Assembly (NCBI GenBank): GCA_016124335.1
Contig: WGNX01000002.1
Span: forward strand, 62,001-126,000
Reading direction: 5' to 3'
DNA length: 64,000 nucleotides
DNA from: Alphaproteobacteria bacterium
Lineage (GTDB): Bacteria; Pseudomonadota; Alphaproteobacteria; CACIAM-22H2
This document shows positions 35,490-44,643 of this stretch, one piece after another. The notes beneath the pieces were generated by a model. That model was not told the origin of the DNA. It did no database searches and saw nothing but the letters and a program-made list of their open reading frames with translations. The stretch's first letter is position 1. Each line of letters starts with the position of its first letter. The translations under genes were made by a program, and so were the position numbers.

Positions 35490-36346
35490 CGATCCGACTT
35501 GAAGGTCTCGCGGCGGTCGCCGACCGCTACGACGCGTTTCTGCTCGACATGTGGGGCTGCATCCACGACGGCGTGCGCGTTTTTCCCGGCGTGCCCGACC
35601 TGATGGCGCGCCTGCGCGCGATGGGCAAGCGCACGGTCGTGCTGTCGAACGCGCCGCGTCTGGTCCCCATCCTCGTCCGCCAGATGCCGGATTTCGGCAT
35701 TCCTGCGGACGCCTTCGACGCGATCGTCACGTCGGGCGAAGCGGCATGGCAGGCGCTGGCGCACGACGAGCACAAGCTTGGCCGGAAGTTCCTTCATGTG
35801 GGCAAGGAAGCCAACATCGTGGATCCCGCGACGATCGGCTATGGCATGGTCGACGACGTCGACGACGCCGATTTCGTGCTGGCCACGGGTGCCGCCGGCG
35901 ACGGCACGCTCGATCTCGAAGCGCTTCAGCCCGTGATCGAGAAGGCCCGCGCGCGCGACCTGACGATGGTGTGCGCGAACCCGGACCTGGAAGTGCTGAA
36001 GGGCGATCTGCGCCTGCTGTGCGCAGGCACGCTTGCGCAACGCTACGAGGATATCGGCGGGCGCACGATCTATCACGGCAAGCCGCATCGCGGCGTCTAC
36101 GAGATGGCGCTGAGACTTGCGGGCGTCACCGATCGCGATCGGGTGCTCGGGATCGGCGATGCGATGCGTACCGACGTTGCGGGTGCGCGCGGCGCCGGCA
36201 TCCATCAGGCGTTCATTCCCGGCGGCATTCATGGCGAATCGCTTGGTGCGCCCATGGGCCGCCTGCCCGGCGAAATGGCGATGAAGGCGCTCTGCGACCA
36301 GTTCGGTTTTGCGCCCACCTATGTGCTCGCCGAGCTTCGCTGGTAG
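35486..36346 (+). CDS. HAD-superfamily class IIA hydrolase (TIGR01459 type)
   Basis: The 286-residue protein has the HAD motifs in order: motif I FLLDMWGCIHDG near residue 20 (the DxD-type site reads DMW), motif II TVVLSNAPR, a IIA cap domain, motif III in YHGKPHRGVYEMA and motif IV GIGDAMRTDVAGARGAG. It fits the TIGR01459 alphaproteobacterial group of NagD-like phosphatases; the replacement of the second aspartate in motif I is worth noting. The substrate is unknown. GTG start overlaps the EAL gene stop. Confidence 0.9.
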   Translation: MTIRLEGLAAVADRYDAFLLDMWGCIHDGVRVFPGVPDLMARLRAMGKRTVVLSNAPRLVPILVRQMPDFGIPADAFDAIVTSGEAAWQALAHDEHKLGRKFLHVGKEANIVDPATIGYGMVDDVDDADFVLATGAAGDGTLDLEALQPVIEKARARDLTMVCANPDLEVLKGDLRLLCAGTLAQRYEDIGGRTIYHGKPHRGVYEMALRLAGVTDRDRVLGIGDAMRTDVAGARGAGIHQAFIPGGIHGESLGAPMGRLPGEMAMKALCDQFGFAPTYVLAELRW

Positions 36347-36398
36347 GCATCAAAACCCGAGTCGCCGCCGACATGCGGCAAGCGCCCCCGGCGGGGAG

Positions 36399-36478
36399 TT
36401 TTCCGCAGCCCTGTGGACAACAGCATGTCGCTCTATTGAATCAATCCTTTGCCACGCGAATCACAGATGCGACGACTC
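36399..36478. promoter_or_regulatory. DnaA-box-like pair plus three GANTC sites
   Basis: TTTTCCGCA (36399-36407) and TGTGGACAA (36412-36420) face each other, each one mismatch from the DnaA box. GAATC at 36438-36442, GAATC at 36458-36462 and GACTC at 36474-36478 follow, targets of the cell-cycle methylase CcrM. They fill the 187-base gap before methylmalonyl-CoA mutase. Role unknown. Confidence 0.4.
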
Positions 36479-36533
36479 GCCCGGCTAGGACGGCCCCTGC
36501 CTTGGAGGTACATTTGCAAGGCAGGAGAATGAC

Positions 36534-38684
36534 ATGGCCGATTTTGCGAAGCCGAATCTTGCGGACTGGGAGAAGCTCGCCAAAGCCGAGCTGAAAGGCG
36601 CGTCGGCCGACGCGCTTTCCTGGACGACGCCCGAAGGGATCGTCGTCAAGCCGCTCTATACGCAAGCCGATCTCGAAGGGCTCGAGCATGTCGGCGGCTT
36701 GCCTGGTTTCGCACCCTATGTGCGCGGCCCCCGCGCCACGATGTACGCCAACCGGCCCTGGACGATCCGCCAGTACGCCGGGTTTTCCACTGCCGAGGAA
36801 TCGAACGCCTTCTACCGCAAGGCGCTTGCCGGCGGGCAGGCCGGGCTCTCCGTGGCATTCGATCTGGCGACGCATCGCGGCTACGACAGCGACCATCCGC
36901 GCGTCACGGGCGACGTCGGCAAGGCGGGTGTGGCGATCGATTCGGTCGAGGACATGAAGATTCTCTTCGACGGCATCCCGCTGTCGAAGATGTCGGTCTC
37001 GATGACGATGAACGGCGCGGTGCTGCCCGTGCTTGCCGCCTTCATCGTGGCGGGCGAGGAGCAGGGCGCCACGCAGGCCCAGCTTTCCGGGACCATCCAG
37101 AACGACATCCTCAAGGAGTTCATGGTCCGCAACACGTACATCTATCCGCCGGGCCCGAGCATGCGCATCGTGGCCGACATCATCGCGCACACGGCCGCGC
37201 ACATGCCGAAATTCAATTCGATCTCGATCAGCGGCTACCACATGCAGGAAGCCGGCGCGACGTGCGTGCAGGAACTGGCCTTCACGCTCGCCGACGGGCT
37301 CGAATACGTGCGCGCGGCGCTGTCCAAGGGCCTCGACGTCGACGCGTTTGCGCCCCGGCTGTCGTTCTTCTTCGCGATCGGCATGAACTTCTTCATGGAG
37401 ATCGCGAAGCTGCGCGCCGCGCGCTTCCTTTGGGCGCGTGCCATGAAGCAGTTCAACCCGAAGAAGGCCGACAGTCTTGCGCTTCGCACGCACTGCCAGA
37501 CATCGGGCGTGTCGCTGACCGAGCAGGACCCCTACAACAACATCGTGCGCACGGCCTTCGAGGCGATGGCCGCGGCCCTAGGCGGCACGCAGTCGCTGCA
37601 CACGAACTCGTTCGACGAGGCGCTGGCACTTCCCACGCCCTTTTCCTCGCGCATCGCGCGCAACACGCAGCTCATCCTTCAGGAAGAGACCGGCGTGTCA
37701 CGCGTCATCGACCCGCTTGCCGGCAGCTACTATCTGGAGAGCCTGACCGCCTCGATGGTGAGCGAGGCGCAGAAGCTGATCGACGAGGTCGAAGCGCTGG
37801 GCGGCATGACCAAGGCCGTCGAAAGCGGCATGCCGAAGCTGCGCATCGAGGAAGCCGCGGCGCTGAAGCAGGCGCGCATCGACCGCGGCGAGGAAACGGT
37901 CGTCGGCGTCAACAAGTACAAGCCCGCCGAGGCCGAGAAGATCGACATCCTCGACATCGACAACACGGCCGTGCGCGACAGCCAGATCGCGCGCCTGAAG
38001 AAGATCCGTGCGAGCCGTGATGCCGGCAAGGTGGCCGCCACGCTCGAAGCGCTGGCCAAGGCCGCCACATCGGGCGAGGGCAACCTGCTGACGTTCGCCA
38101 TCGAGGCGATGCGCGCGCGCGCGACGGTCGGCGAGGTTTCCGACGCGCTCGAGAAGGTGTTCACGCGCCACCGCGCGACGATCCGGTCGGTCACGGGCAT
38201 CTATGGTTCGGCCTATGACGGCGACAGCGGCTTCACGCGCATCAAGGACGATGTCGCTTCGTTTGCGAAAACCGAAGGCCGCCGGCCGCGCATGCTCGTG
38301 GTCAAGCTCGGGCAGGACGGCCATGATCGCGGCGCCAAGGTGATCGCGACGGCCTTTGCCGACATCGGTTTCGACGTCGATGTCGGCCCGCTGTTCCAGA
38401 CGCCGGAAGAAGCCGCGCGTCAGGCGATCGAAAACGATGTCCACGTGATCGGCGTCTCCTCGCAGGCGGCCGGCCACAAGACGCTGGTGCCCGCCCTTAT
38501 CGCGGCACTTCGCGCTGCCAAGGCCGACGATATCCTGATCGTGTGCGGTGGCGTGATCCCGCCGCAGGACTATCAGACACTGATCGACCAGGGTGTCGCC
38601 GCCATCTACGGCCCCGGCACGAACATTCCGCACGCCGCGGCCGAAATCCTCGGCCTCATCCGACGCCGCCCGAAAGCCGCCTGA
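36534..38684 (+). CDS. scpA: Methylmalonyl-CoA mutase (single-chain, B12-dependent)
   Basis: The 716-residue enzyme interconverts methylmalonyl-CoA and succinyl-CoA, linking propionyl-CoA and the ethylmalonyl-CoA pathway to the TCA cycle. The N-terminal TIM barrel includes [17 protein letters not shown] and [41 protein letters not shown] lies near residue 390; the C-terminal cobalamin domain has [10 protein letters not shown] with ligand His597 and ends [14 protein letters not shown]. Length is standard. AGGAGA lies before the ATG. No MeaB-like chaperone gene is adjacent. Confidence 0.97.
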   Translation: MADFAKPNLADWEKLAKAELKGASADALSWTTPEGIVVKPLYTQADLEGLEHVGGLPGFAPYVRGPRATMYANRPWTIRQYAGFSTAEESNAFYRKALAGGQAGLSVAFDLATHRGYDSDHPRVTGDVGKAGVAIDSVEDMKILFDGIPLSKMSVSMTMNGAVLPVLAAFIVAGEEQGATQAQLSGTIQNDILKEFMVRNTYIYPPGPSMRIVADIIAHTAAHMPKFNSISISGYHMQEAGATCVQELAFTLADGLEYVRAALSKGLDVDAFAPRLSFFFAIGMNFFMEIAKLRAARFLWARAMKQFNPKKADSLALRTHCQTSGVSLTEQDPYNNIVRTAFEAMAAALGGTQSLHTNSFDEALALPTPFSSRIARNTQLILQEETGVSRVIDPLAGSYYLESLTASMVSEAQKLIDEVEALGGMTKAVESGMPKLRIEEAAALKQARIDRGEETVVGVNKYKPAEAEKIDILDIDNTAVRDSQIARLKKIRASRDAGKVAATLEALAKAATSGEGNLLTFAIEAMRARATVGEVSDALEKVFTRHRATIRSVTGIYGSAYDGDSGFTRIKDDVASFAKTEGRRPRMLVVKLGQDGHDRGAKVIATAFADIGFDVDVGPLFQTPEEAARQAIENDVHVIGVSSQAAGHKTLVPALIAALRAAKADDILIVCGGVIPPQDYQTLIDQGVAAIYGPGTNIPHAAAEILGLIRRRPKAA

Positions 38685-38720
38685 TACAAACCGCCTCAAA
38701 CCCGCCGGACAAGAACCCCC

Positions 38721-41700
38721 ATGGACGACAAGAAGACCGGTCTCGGCCCCCGCCGCCTCGGCGCCGTTGAAAACCAGCGTGACGCGGAACTGCGTGCCGC
38801 CAACGATCCCGCGGGTCCGGGCTATGAACCGCTGCCGCCGGTCGGCCGCCGCGCGTTCCTGACGGCTTCGGTCATCAGTCTCGGCTGGATCGTTGCCGTC
38901 GTCTGGTATGCCGGCACGCGCGTCGGGTTTTCGGCATTCGGGCAGATGCTGCCGCACGAGCTGGGCGCCTTCGTCGGCGGTGCGACGATGCCGCTCGTCG
39001 TCCTGTGGTTCGTGTTTGCCTATCTTGCCCGTGGGCGTGATCTGGCGCGCCATGCGCGCGCGCTCGAGGTGCGTCTGGCGGAGCTCGCCTATCCGGCCGA
39101 GCGCGCGGAATCCAAGCTGCGCACCATCGGCGAAAGCCTGCACGAGCAGGCCCGCGCGCTGGCGCAGGCTTCCGACACCGCGACCAACCGCCTTTCCGAG
39201 GCGCGCCAGGGGCTCGCCGCGCAGGCGGGCGAACTGACGACCGTTTCCGACCAGGCCGCGATGCGCGCCATGCAGGTGATGGCAGGCCTGCGCCGCCACG
39301 CCGACGGGCTCGAGCGCGTCACCTCGCTGCTTTCCAGCCGCGTCCAGATCGTCGAAGCGGCCGTGCGCGAACAGGCCGACGCGCTGGCCGGCGCTTCCGA
39401 CCGCGCGCTCTCGCAGTCGCGCGAGATCAACGCCACGCTGCGCGAGCAGATCGAGACGCTTGCCTCCACCAACGAAAAGACCGCGGCCAATGCCGGCGCC
39501 ATCCGCGAAGCGCTGCGCGAGCAGTCGCAGGATCTGGCCGAGACGACCGAACGCGCCCGCGCGCGCGCGGCCGAGATCCGCTCGATCCTTTCCGACCAGA
39601 GCTCGGCACTTGTCGACGTGACGGACACCGCCCTCGACCGCGCGCGCGAAGTGGGCGAACTGCTGCGCAAGCAGGCCGAGGCGTTCTCCGATGCGGCCGA
39701 AACCGCCGAGGGGCGCGCAAGTGCCGCGTCGGTCGAAATGGGATCGGCCCGCCGCTCGGCGGAAACGGCAAGCGATGCGCTCGGCGAGGCGTCGGACAGG
39801 CTGCTGTCGCTCGCCCGCGATCTCGCCAGGCAGAGCGAGACGACGCAGAACGCGCTGCGCGCGCAGATGGCCGCACTGACCGAGGCGGCCGGCGACGCGC
39901 AGCTGCGCGTGGACACCGCCGGTGCCGCGATCCGCGAGCGGACCGAGGATGTGACGACCGCCGCCGTGCGCATGAACGACGTGGCCACGAATCTGGGGGC
40001 CGAGACCCGCAACCTGCAGGGCACGCTCGAACGGCTTGCCGCGCGTACGGAAGCCTCGAGCGAGTCCGTCCGCCGTCAGGGCCACGAGCTTGCGACCGCC
40101 GCCGACCAGGCGGTCGCACGCGTGCGCGCGGCCGGCGAGGCGTTCCAGACGCAATCGCGCGAACTGGCCGATGCCGCGGCGCAGGCGCTGGCGCGTGCCG
40201 GCGCCACGACGGCCGGATTCTCGGAAGTCGCGCGCGAGGTTGCGCTACGCACGCAGGAAGCCGAAGCGAAGGCCGCGTCCATCGGCGAAGACATGCGCCG
40301 CCACGGCGCCGGGCTTGTCGAGGCGGCGGACACTGCTGGCCGTTCGGCGGCCGAAGCGGGTGCGCGCCTGTCGCGCGAAGTGGAAGCGATCCTGCGCGCC
40401 TCGGGTGCCCTTGCCGCCGAGGCGCAGGCGACGGAATCGGTCCTTCAGGGCGAAACACATCTGGTTGCCGAAGCTGCCCAGCGTGCGCGCGCGAGCGTCG
40501 AGGGGGCGGGTGCCGCACTCAAGGCGCGCATGGAAGATCTCGATGCCTCCGCGCGCCGCGTGAGCGAGACGCAGGTGGCGCTCGACGGGCTTGCCCAGCG
40601 CAGCCAGGAATCGATCGATCGGGTGGCCGCGCGCGTCGACGCGTCGGGCGAGGTCGTCCGACGCCGCGCCGACGAGCTGGTCATCGCGGCCGATCAGGCC
40701 GCTCAGCGCGTGCGCGTGACCGGCGAGGGGTTCCGCGTCCAGGCGCAGGACATGATCCATTCGGCCGATCTGGGTCTGGCACGGGCCGAAGAGCTTGGCG
40801 CCACGCTCAAACGGCGCAGCGAGGAAATCGACGGCGCCAGCGAGCGGACCACGCAGCGTCTCGATACGCTCGCCGAGCATGTCCGCGCGCAGAGCGTGGC
40901 GCTGGCGGATACGGCGGGCGAAACGGCGCAGAAGCTTGGCAATTCCGGCGAAGCCGTGCGGTTGCGCGTCGAAGCGCTGGAAGCGGCAGCCGACGCGACG
41001 ATCGCCCGGCTCGGCGATGCGGCAAGTTCGGTCGACCGGCGCGCGAAGGACCTCGACACCACGGCCGCGATTGCCGCCCAGCGGCTCGAGGAAAGCGGCG
41101 ACCGGCTGCGCGCGCGCGGGCAGGAAGCGGAGGCAAACGTCGCCGCCGCGACGCAACGCCTCGATGCGACGGCGACGGCACTCGGCCAGGATGCACGCGA
41201 GGTTGCCGCGGCCCTCGACCGCACGGCCGCCCGCATGGAGGCGACCGGCGAGGTCGCCCGCAACGAGGGTGCCCAGCTCGAGGTGGGCGCCGACCAGGCG
41301 GCCCAGCGCGTGCGTGTCGCGGCAGAAGCATTCCGTCAGGAAACGCAAGGCCTCGTGCGCGCGGCCGAGGGCGGGATGGCGCAGGCCGAAGCCTATGCCG
41401 GGACGCTCCACCTGCGTGCCGACGAGATGACGCAGACCGCCGCCCGCGTGGGCGAACGGCTCGACGCGCTGCACGGCGCGCTCCGCGAGCGGGCGGCCGA
41501 TCTTGCCGAAACGGCGACGCAGAAGGCGGGCGAACTCGACCGCGCGGGCGAGACGCTGCGCCTGCGCGCCGAGGCGATCGACGTGACGGCCGAGGCCGCG
41601 CGCAGCCGCATTGCCGGTGCCGCCGACGACGTGGCGCGCAATTCGAAGGATCTCGACGCGACCGCGCATCAGGCCGCGCTGCGCCTGCGGGAAAGTGCCG

Positions 41701-44642
41701 AACTCATCCATCAGCGCGCGATGGAGGCCGATGCCGACGTCGCCTCGACGACCCAGCGCCTCGATGCGACCGCCGCTTCGCTCGCCAAGGACGGTCACGA
41801 CGTGGCCGTCGCGGTCGACCGCGCCACGGCGCGCATGACGGCGAGCGGCGAGGTCGCGCGGCGCGAAAACGAGCAGCTTGTCCTTGCGGCCGATCAGTCG
41901 TCCGCGCGCGTTCGCGCGACGGGCGAGACCGTCCGCAACGAGACCAACGCGCTCGTCCATGCGGCCGAAACGGGAATCGCGCAGGCGAGCGCCTATGCGC
42001 GCGAACTGGCCGAACGGCGCACCGACCTTGCCGAGACCGCCGCGCGCGCCGGCACGCAGCTTGGCGAATTGCACGAGCAGGTCCGCCTGCAGACGATCGA
42101 ACTGGGTGCCGTCGCCGAAGACAGGACGGCGGCCCTGGACCGGTCGGCCGAGACGCTGCGCCTTGGAACGGCCGCGATCGAAGCCGGCGCCACGGCGGCG
42201 CGTGCACGCATCGACGAAGCGGCCGGCGAAGTCGCGCGCAGCGCGCGCGATCTCGAGGCCAACGCCCATCAGGCCAACCAGCGCCTGCGCGAGGCGGCCG
42301 AAACGCTGCGCCAGCGCTCGGGCGAGGCCGACGCCAGCATCGCGGCGGTCACGCAGCGTCTGGATGCCAGCGCGCTCGCGCTTGCCGGCGATGCGCACGA
42401 AACGGCAAGTGCGGTCGATCGCGCATCGGCGCGCATGGAGGCGAGTGCGGAAGTCGCCAAGCGCGAGCACGCGCAGATCGTCCAGGCCTCCGACCAGTCC
42501 GCCCAGCACATCCGCGCGGCCGGCGAGACGTTCCGTGCCGAAACGCAGGCGCTCGTCCATGCGGCCGATCAGGGCCTCGACCGGGCGGGCCAGCTGGAAA
42601 CGCAGATCGCGCAGCGCGCGCTCGAGGCCAATGCCGCTGCCGATCGCGCGCTCTCGCGCCTCGACGAGGCGGCCGACGCGCTGCGCAAGCGGGGCATCGA
42701 GCTTGGCGAGGTTTCGGGCTCCGCCGTGCTGTCGATCGGCAATACGGGCGATACGCTGCGGCGCGAGCATGAATCGCTCGCCGCGATTGCCGCGCAGTCG
42801 ACAAGCCGGATCGGCGAGATCGCCGCACTGCTCGACCAGCGCTCGGGCGAACTCGGGTCGATCGCGGCGCAGGCGGGCCAGCGGCTCAAGGAGTCGTCCG
42901 AATCGCTGCGTGCGCGAACGGGCGAACTGGAAGGTGCGGCCGAGCGTTCGGTCGTGCGCGTGGGTGCGATCGACGCGGCATTGCGCGACCAGACGCTGGC
43001 TTTGCTGAAGTCGATGGAGCAGGTATCGGGCCGGGCGGGCGAAGTCGGCGCGGTGCTCGAAAGCCAGGTCGCCGCGGTGTCGCGCGCTTCGGACGACGCG
43101 ACGGCGCGCCTGCGCGCGTCTTCGGACATTTTCCGCGACCGCGCGAACGAGATGCAGATCGTCGCGGAGGCGACCTCCGAAAAGGTCTCGGCGACCGGAT
43201 CGGAAGCCGAGCGCCGCCTGCAGGCGCTGGCCACGCACTCGGTCGAGACGGCGGCCCGCCTCGAGGAAAGCGGCGAAGGTTTCCGCCAGCGTCTTGCCGA
43301 CATGAACCGCGCCGCCGCAGGTGTGGGCGGATTGATGGCGGAGGCCAGCGAGACGTTCCGCCGCCACACCGGCGACCTGCAGGTCGCGGTCGACGGCGCG
43401 CTCGCACGCATCGGCCAGGCCGGGCAGGCGATGCGCGAACGGACCGTCGATCTGGGCGGTGCCGCGGATGCCGCCGAAACGCGCCTGTCGATGGTGGCCG
43501 AACTTCTTCGCGGCAACGCCGGCGCTCTCGCCGACATGGCCGACCGCTCCGCGACCAAGCTCGATGCGCTGGGCGAAGCGCTGGTACGCCGTGCGGCGGA
43601 ACTTTCGGCGATGTCCGACGGGACGGCGGCGCGCCTCGCGACGGTCGATTCGACGCTTCTCACGCAGCGCGAAAACCTCATCCGCACCCTCGAAGCGCTC
43701 GGCGCCAAGTCCGACGAGCTTGGCCAGGTCCTGCGCGGCCAGGCCGATCATCTCAACGGCGTGGTTGCCGAAGCGGGCGAGCGGCTTTCGGAAGTGGGCG
43801 CCCAGTTCGACCGGCAGGCGCGCGAAGCGGCCGATGCCGCGACCGTGGCCAGCCAGCGTATCGGCGAATCGGGCACCTCGCTGCGCCGGCGGTCGGACGA
43901 ACTGCAGACGGCATCGCAGGAAGGCGGCATGCGGCTCGAGGCGATGGGCGAGACCTTCCGCCGCCGGGCCGAGGAAGTGATGGCAGCAGTGGGGCAGGCG
44001 GCCGCGCGCATCGCATCGGTCGGCGAAAGCTTCGCGCGCCAGTCGCGCGAACTTGGCGCATCGATGGATGCGGCCGAGCGGCGCATCGCCGAGGCCGAGC
44101 GCCTGCTCGCGCACGAGGCCGAAACGCTCGACGCGGCGGCCACGAAGGTCACGCGCGACGCCAGCCAGGCGACCGAAGCCTTCCGCCAGCAGGCCGACGA
44201 TCTGACCGCGGCCGCGGCCAACGCCAACGACGCGCAGGCGCGCCTCACGGCCAGCGAATTCGAAGCCAAGCGCGGGCGCTTCCTGCGCGCCTCGCGTCTC
44301 GTCGTCGAAGGGCTCAATTCGCTGTCGATCGACCTCGCGCGCACGCTCGATCCGAGCGTGACCGACCGCGTGCTGAAGGAGTTCCTCGGCGGCGATCGGG
44401 GCGTGTTCGTGCGCCGGCTCCTGCGCCTCAACTGGGGCACGACCGGCAAGGTCGTCCAGAAGCGCTACGGCGAGGATGCGGATTTCCGCCGCTACGTGAC
44501 CGACTATCTCACGCAGTACGACCGCCTCATCGCCGACGCGCGCGAGGCCGATCCGGAAAACGTGCTCGTCTCGACCTTCCTGTCGGCCGACGTGGGCAAG
44601 CTCTACATGACGCTCGCCTCGATCGTCGGCTGGAAGAAGTAG
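38721..44642 (+). CDS. Giant membrane-anchored coiled-coil repeat protein (GPR-like)
   Basis: A 1973-residue protein. Residues 1-43 are polar; two membrane helices lie at about 45-63 and 81-102; about 1740 residues of alanine-rich amphipathic helix follow; a folded, conserved-looking domain occupies about 1843-1973 (FLRASRLVVEGLNSLSIDLA, GVFVRRLLRLNWGTTGKVVQ, VSTFLSADVGKLYMTLAS). The helical part is made of 25-residue units, and between residues about 448 and 1440 of nearly 200-residue super-repeats. The architecture resembles the Growth Pole Ring protein of Agrobacterium, an apolipoprotein-like giant that organises polar growth; that link is inference. The ATG has no strong ribosome site. 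Confidence 0.85.
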   Translation: MDDKKTGLGPRRLGAVENQRDAELRAANDPAGPGYEPLPPVGRRAFLTASVISLGWIVAVVWYAGTRVGFSAFGQMLPHELGAFVGGATMPLVVLWFVFAYLARGRDLARHARALEVRLAELAYPAERAESKLRTIGESLHEQARALAQASDTATNRLSEARQGLAAQAGELTTVSDQAAMRAMQVMAGLRRHADGLERVTSLLSSRVQIVEAAVREQADALAGASDRALSQSREINATLREQIETLASTNEKTAANAGAIREALREQSQDLAETTERARARAAEIRSILSDQSSALVDVTDTALDRAREVGELLRKQAEAFSDAAETAEGRASAASVEMGSARRSAETASDALGEASDRLLSLARDLARQSETTQNALRAQMAALTEAAGDAQLRVDTAGAAIRERTEDVTTAAVRMNDVATNLGAETRNLQGTLERLAARTEASSESVRRQGHELATAADQAVARVRAAGEAFQTQSRELADAAAQALARAGATTAGFSEVAREVALRTQEAEAKAASIGEDMRRHGAGLVEAADTAGRSAAEAGARLSREVEAILRASGALAAEAQATESVLQGETHLVAEAAQRARASVEGAGAALKARMEDLDASARRVSETQVALDGLAQRSQESIDRVAARVDASGEVVRRRADELVIAADQAAQRVRVTGEGFRVQAQDMIHSADLGLARAEELGATLKRRSEEIDGASERTTQRLDTLAEHVRAQSVALADTAGETAQKLGNSGEAVRLRVEALEAAADATIARLGDAASSVDRRAKDLDTTAAIAAQRLEESGDRLRARGQEAEANVAAATQRLDATATALGQDAREVAAALDRTAARMEATGEVARNEGAQLEVGADQAAQRVRVAAEAFRQETQGLVRAAEGGMAQAEAYAGTLHLRADEMTQTAARVGERLDALHGALRERAADLAETATQKAGELDRAGETLRLRAEAIDVTAEAARSRIAGAADDVARNSKDLDATAHQAALRLRESAELIHQRAMEADADVASTTQRLDATAASLAKDGHDVAVAVDRATARMTASGEVARRENEQLVLAADQSSARVRATGETVRNETNALVHAAETGIAQASAYARELAERRTDLAETAARAGTQLGELHEQVRLQTIELGAVAEDRTAALDRSAETLRLGTAAIEAGATAARARIDEAAGEVARSARDLEANAHQANQRLREAAETLRQRSGEADASIAAVTQRLDASALALAGDAHETASAVDRASARMEASAEVAKREHAQIVQASDQSAQHIRAAGETFRAETQALVHAADQGLDRAGQLETQIAQRALEANAAADRALSRLDEAADALRKRGIELGEVSGSAVLSIGNTGDTLRREHESLAAIAAQSTSRIGEIAALLDQRSGELGSIAAQAGQRLKESSESLRARTGELEGAAERSVVRVGAIDAALRDQTLALLKSMEQVSGRAGEVGAVLESQVAAVSRASDDATARLRASSDIFRDRANEMQIVAEATSEKVSATGSEAERRLQALATHSVETAARLEESGEGFRQRLADMNRAAAGVGGLMAEASETFRRHTGDLQVAVDGALARIGQAGQAMRERTVDLGGAADAAETRLSMVAELLRGNAGALADMADRSATKLDALGEALVRRAAELSAMSDGTAARLATVDSTLLTQRENLIRTLEALGAKSDELGQVLRGQADHLNGVVAEAGERLSEVGAQFDRQAREAADAATVASQRIGESGTSLRRRSDELQTASQEGGMRLEAMGETFRRRAEEVMAAVGQAAARIASVGESFARQSRELGASMDAAERRIAEAERLLAHEAETLDAAATKVTRDASQATEAFRQQADDLTAAAANANDAQARLTASEFEAKRGRFLRASRLVVEGLNSLSIDLARTLDPSVTDRVLKEFLGGDRGVFVRRLLRLNWGTTGKVVQKRYGEDADFRRYVTDYLTQYDRLIADAREADPENVLVSTFLSADVGKLYMTLASIVGWKK
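39363..39737 (+). repeat. 75-base (25-residue) tandem coding repeats
   Basis: Five consecutive units begin at 39363, 39438, 39513, 39588 and 39663. Each encodes a variant of (L/V)REQ-x3-LA-x-(S/T)(D/E)-x2-A followed by A-x-EI. Twenty-five residues fit seven turns of an alpha helix, giving a slowly supercoiled amphipathic surface. The same unit can be followed, more diverged, through most of the coil. Confidence 0.8.
40062..43043 (+). repeat. About 600-base (200-residue) tandem super-repeats
   Basis: The glutamate codon of the motif ASGEV-x-RR-x3-LV-x-AADQ-A-RVR begins at 40062, 40650, 41250, 41850, 42450 and 43041, i.e. spacings of 588, 600, 600, 600 and 591 bases. The marker TQRLDAT recurs in the same register at about 41154, 41754 and 42354. 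The central units are exactly 600 bases, eight times the 75-base unit, pointing to duplication of a block of eight. Confidence 0.85.
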
Positions 44643-44643
44643 T

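Noticed and set aside
36384..36402. An intrinsic terminator after the HAD gene (CCCC-CGGC-GGGG then AGTTTT)
   Set aside because: The stem is only four pairs, too weak to claim.
36399..36420. A replication origin before methylmalonyl-CoA mutase
   Set aside because: Only two imperfect DnaA boxes, no AT-rich unwinding element, and no dnaA, hemE, parAB or maf neighbour. Kept only as a regulatory candidate.
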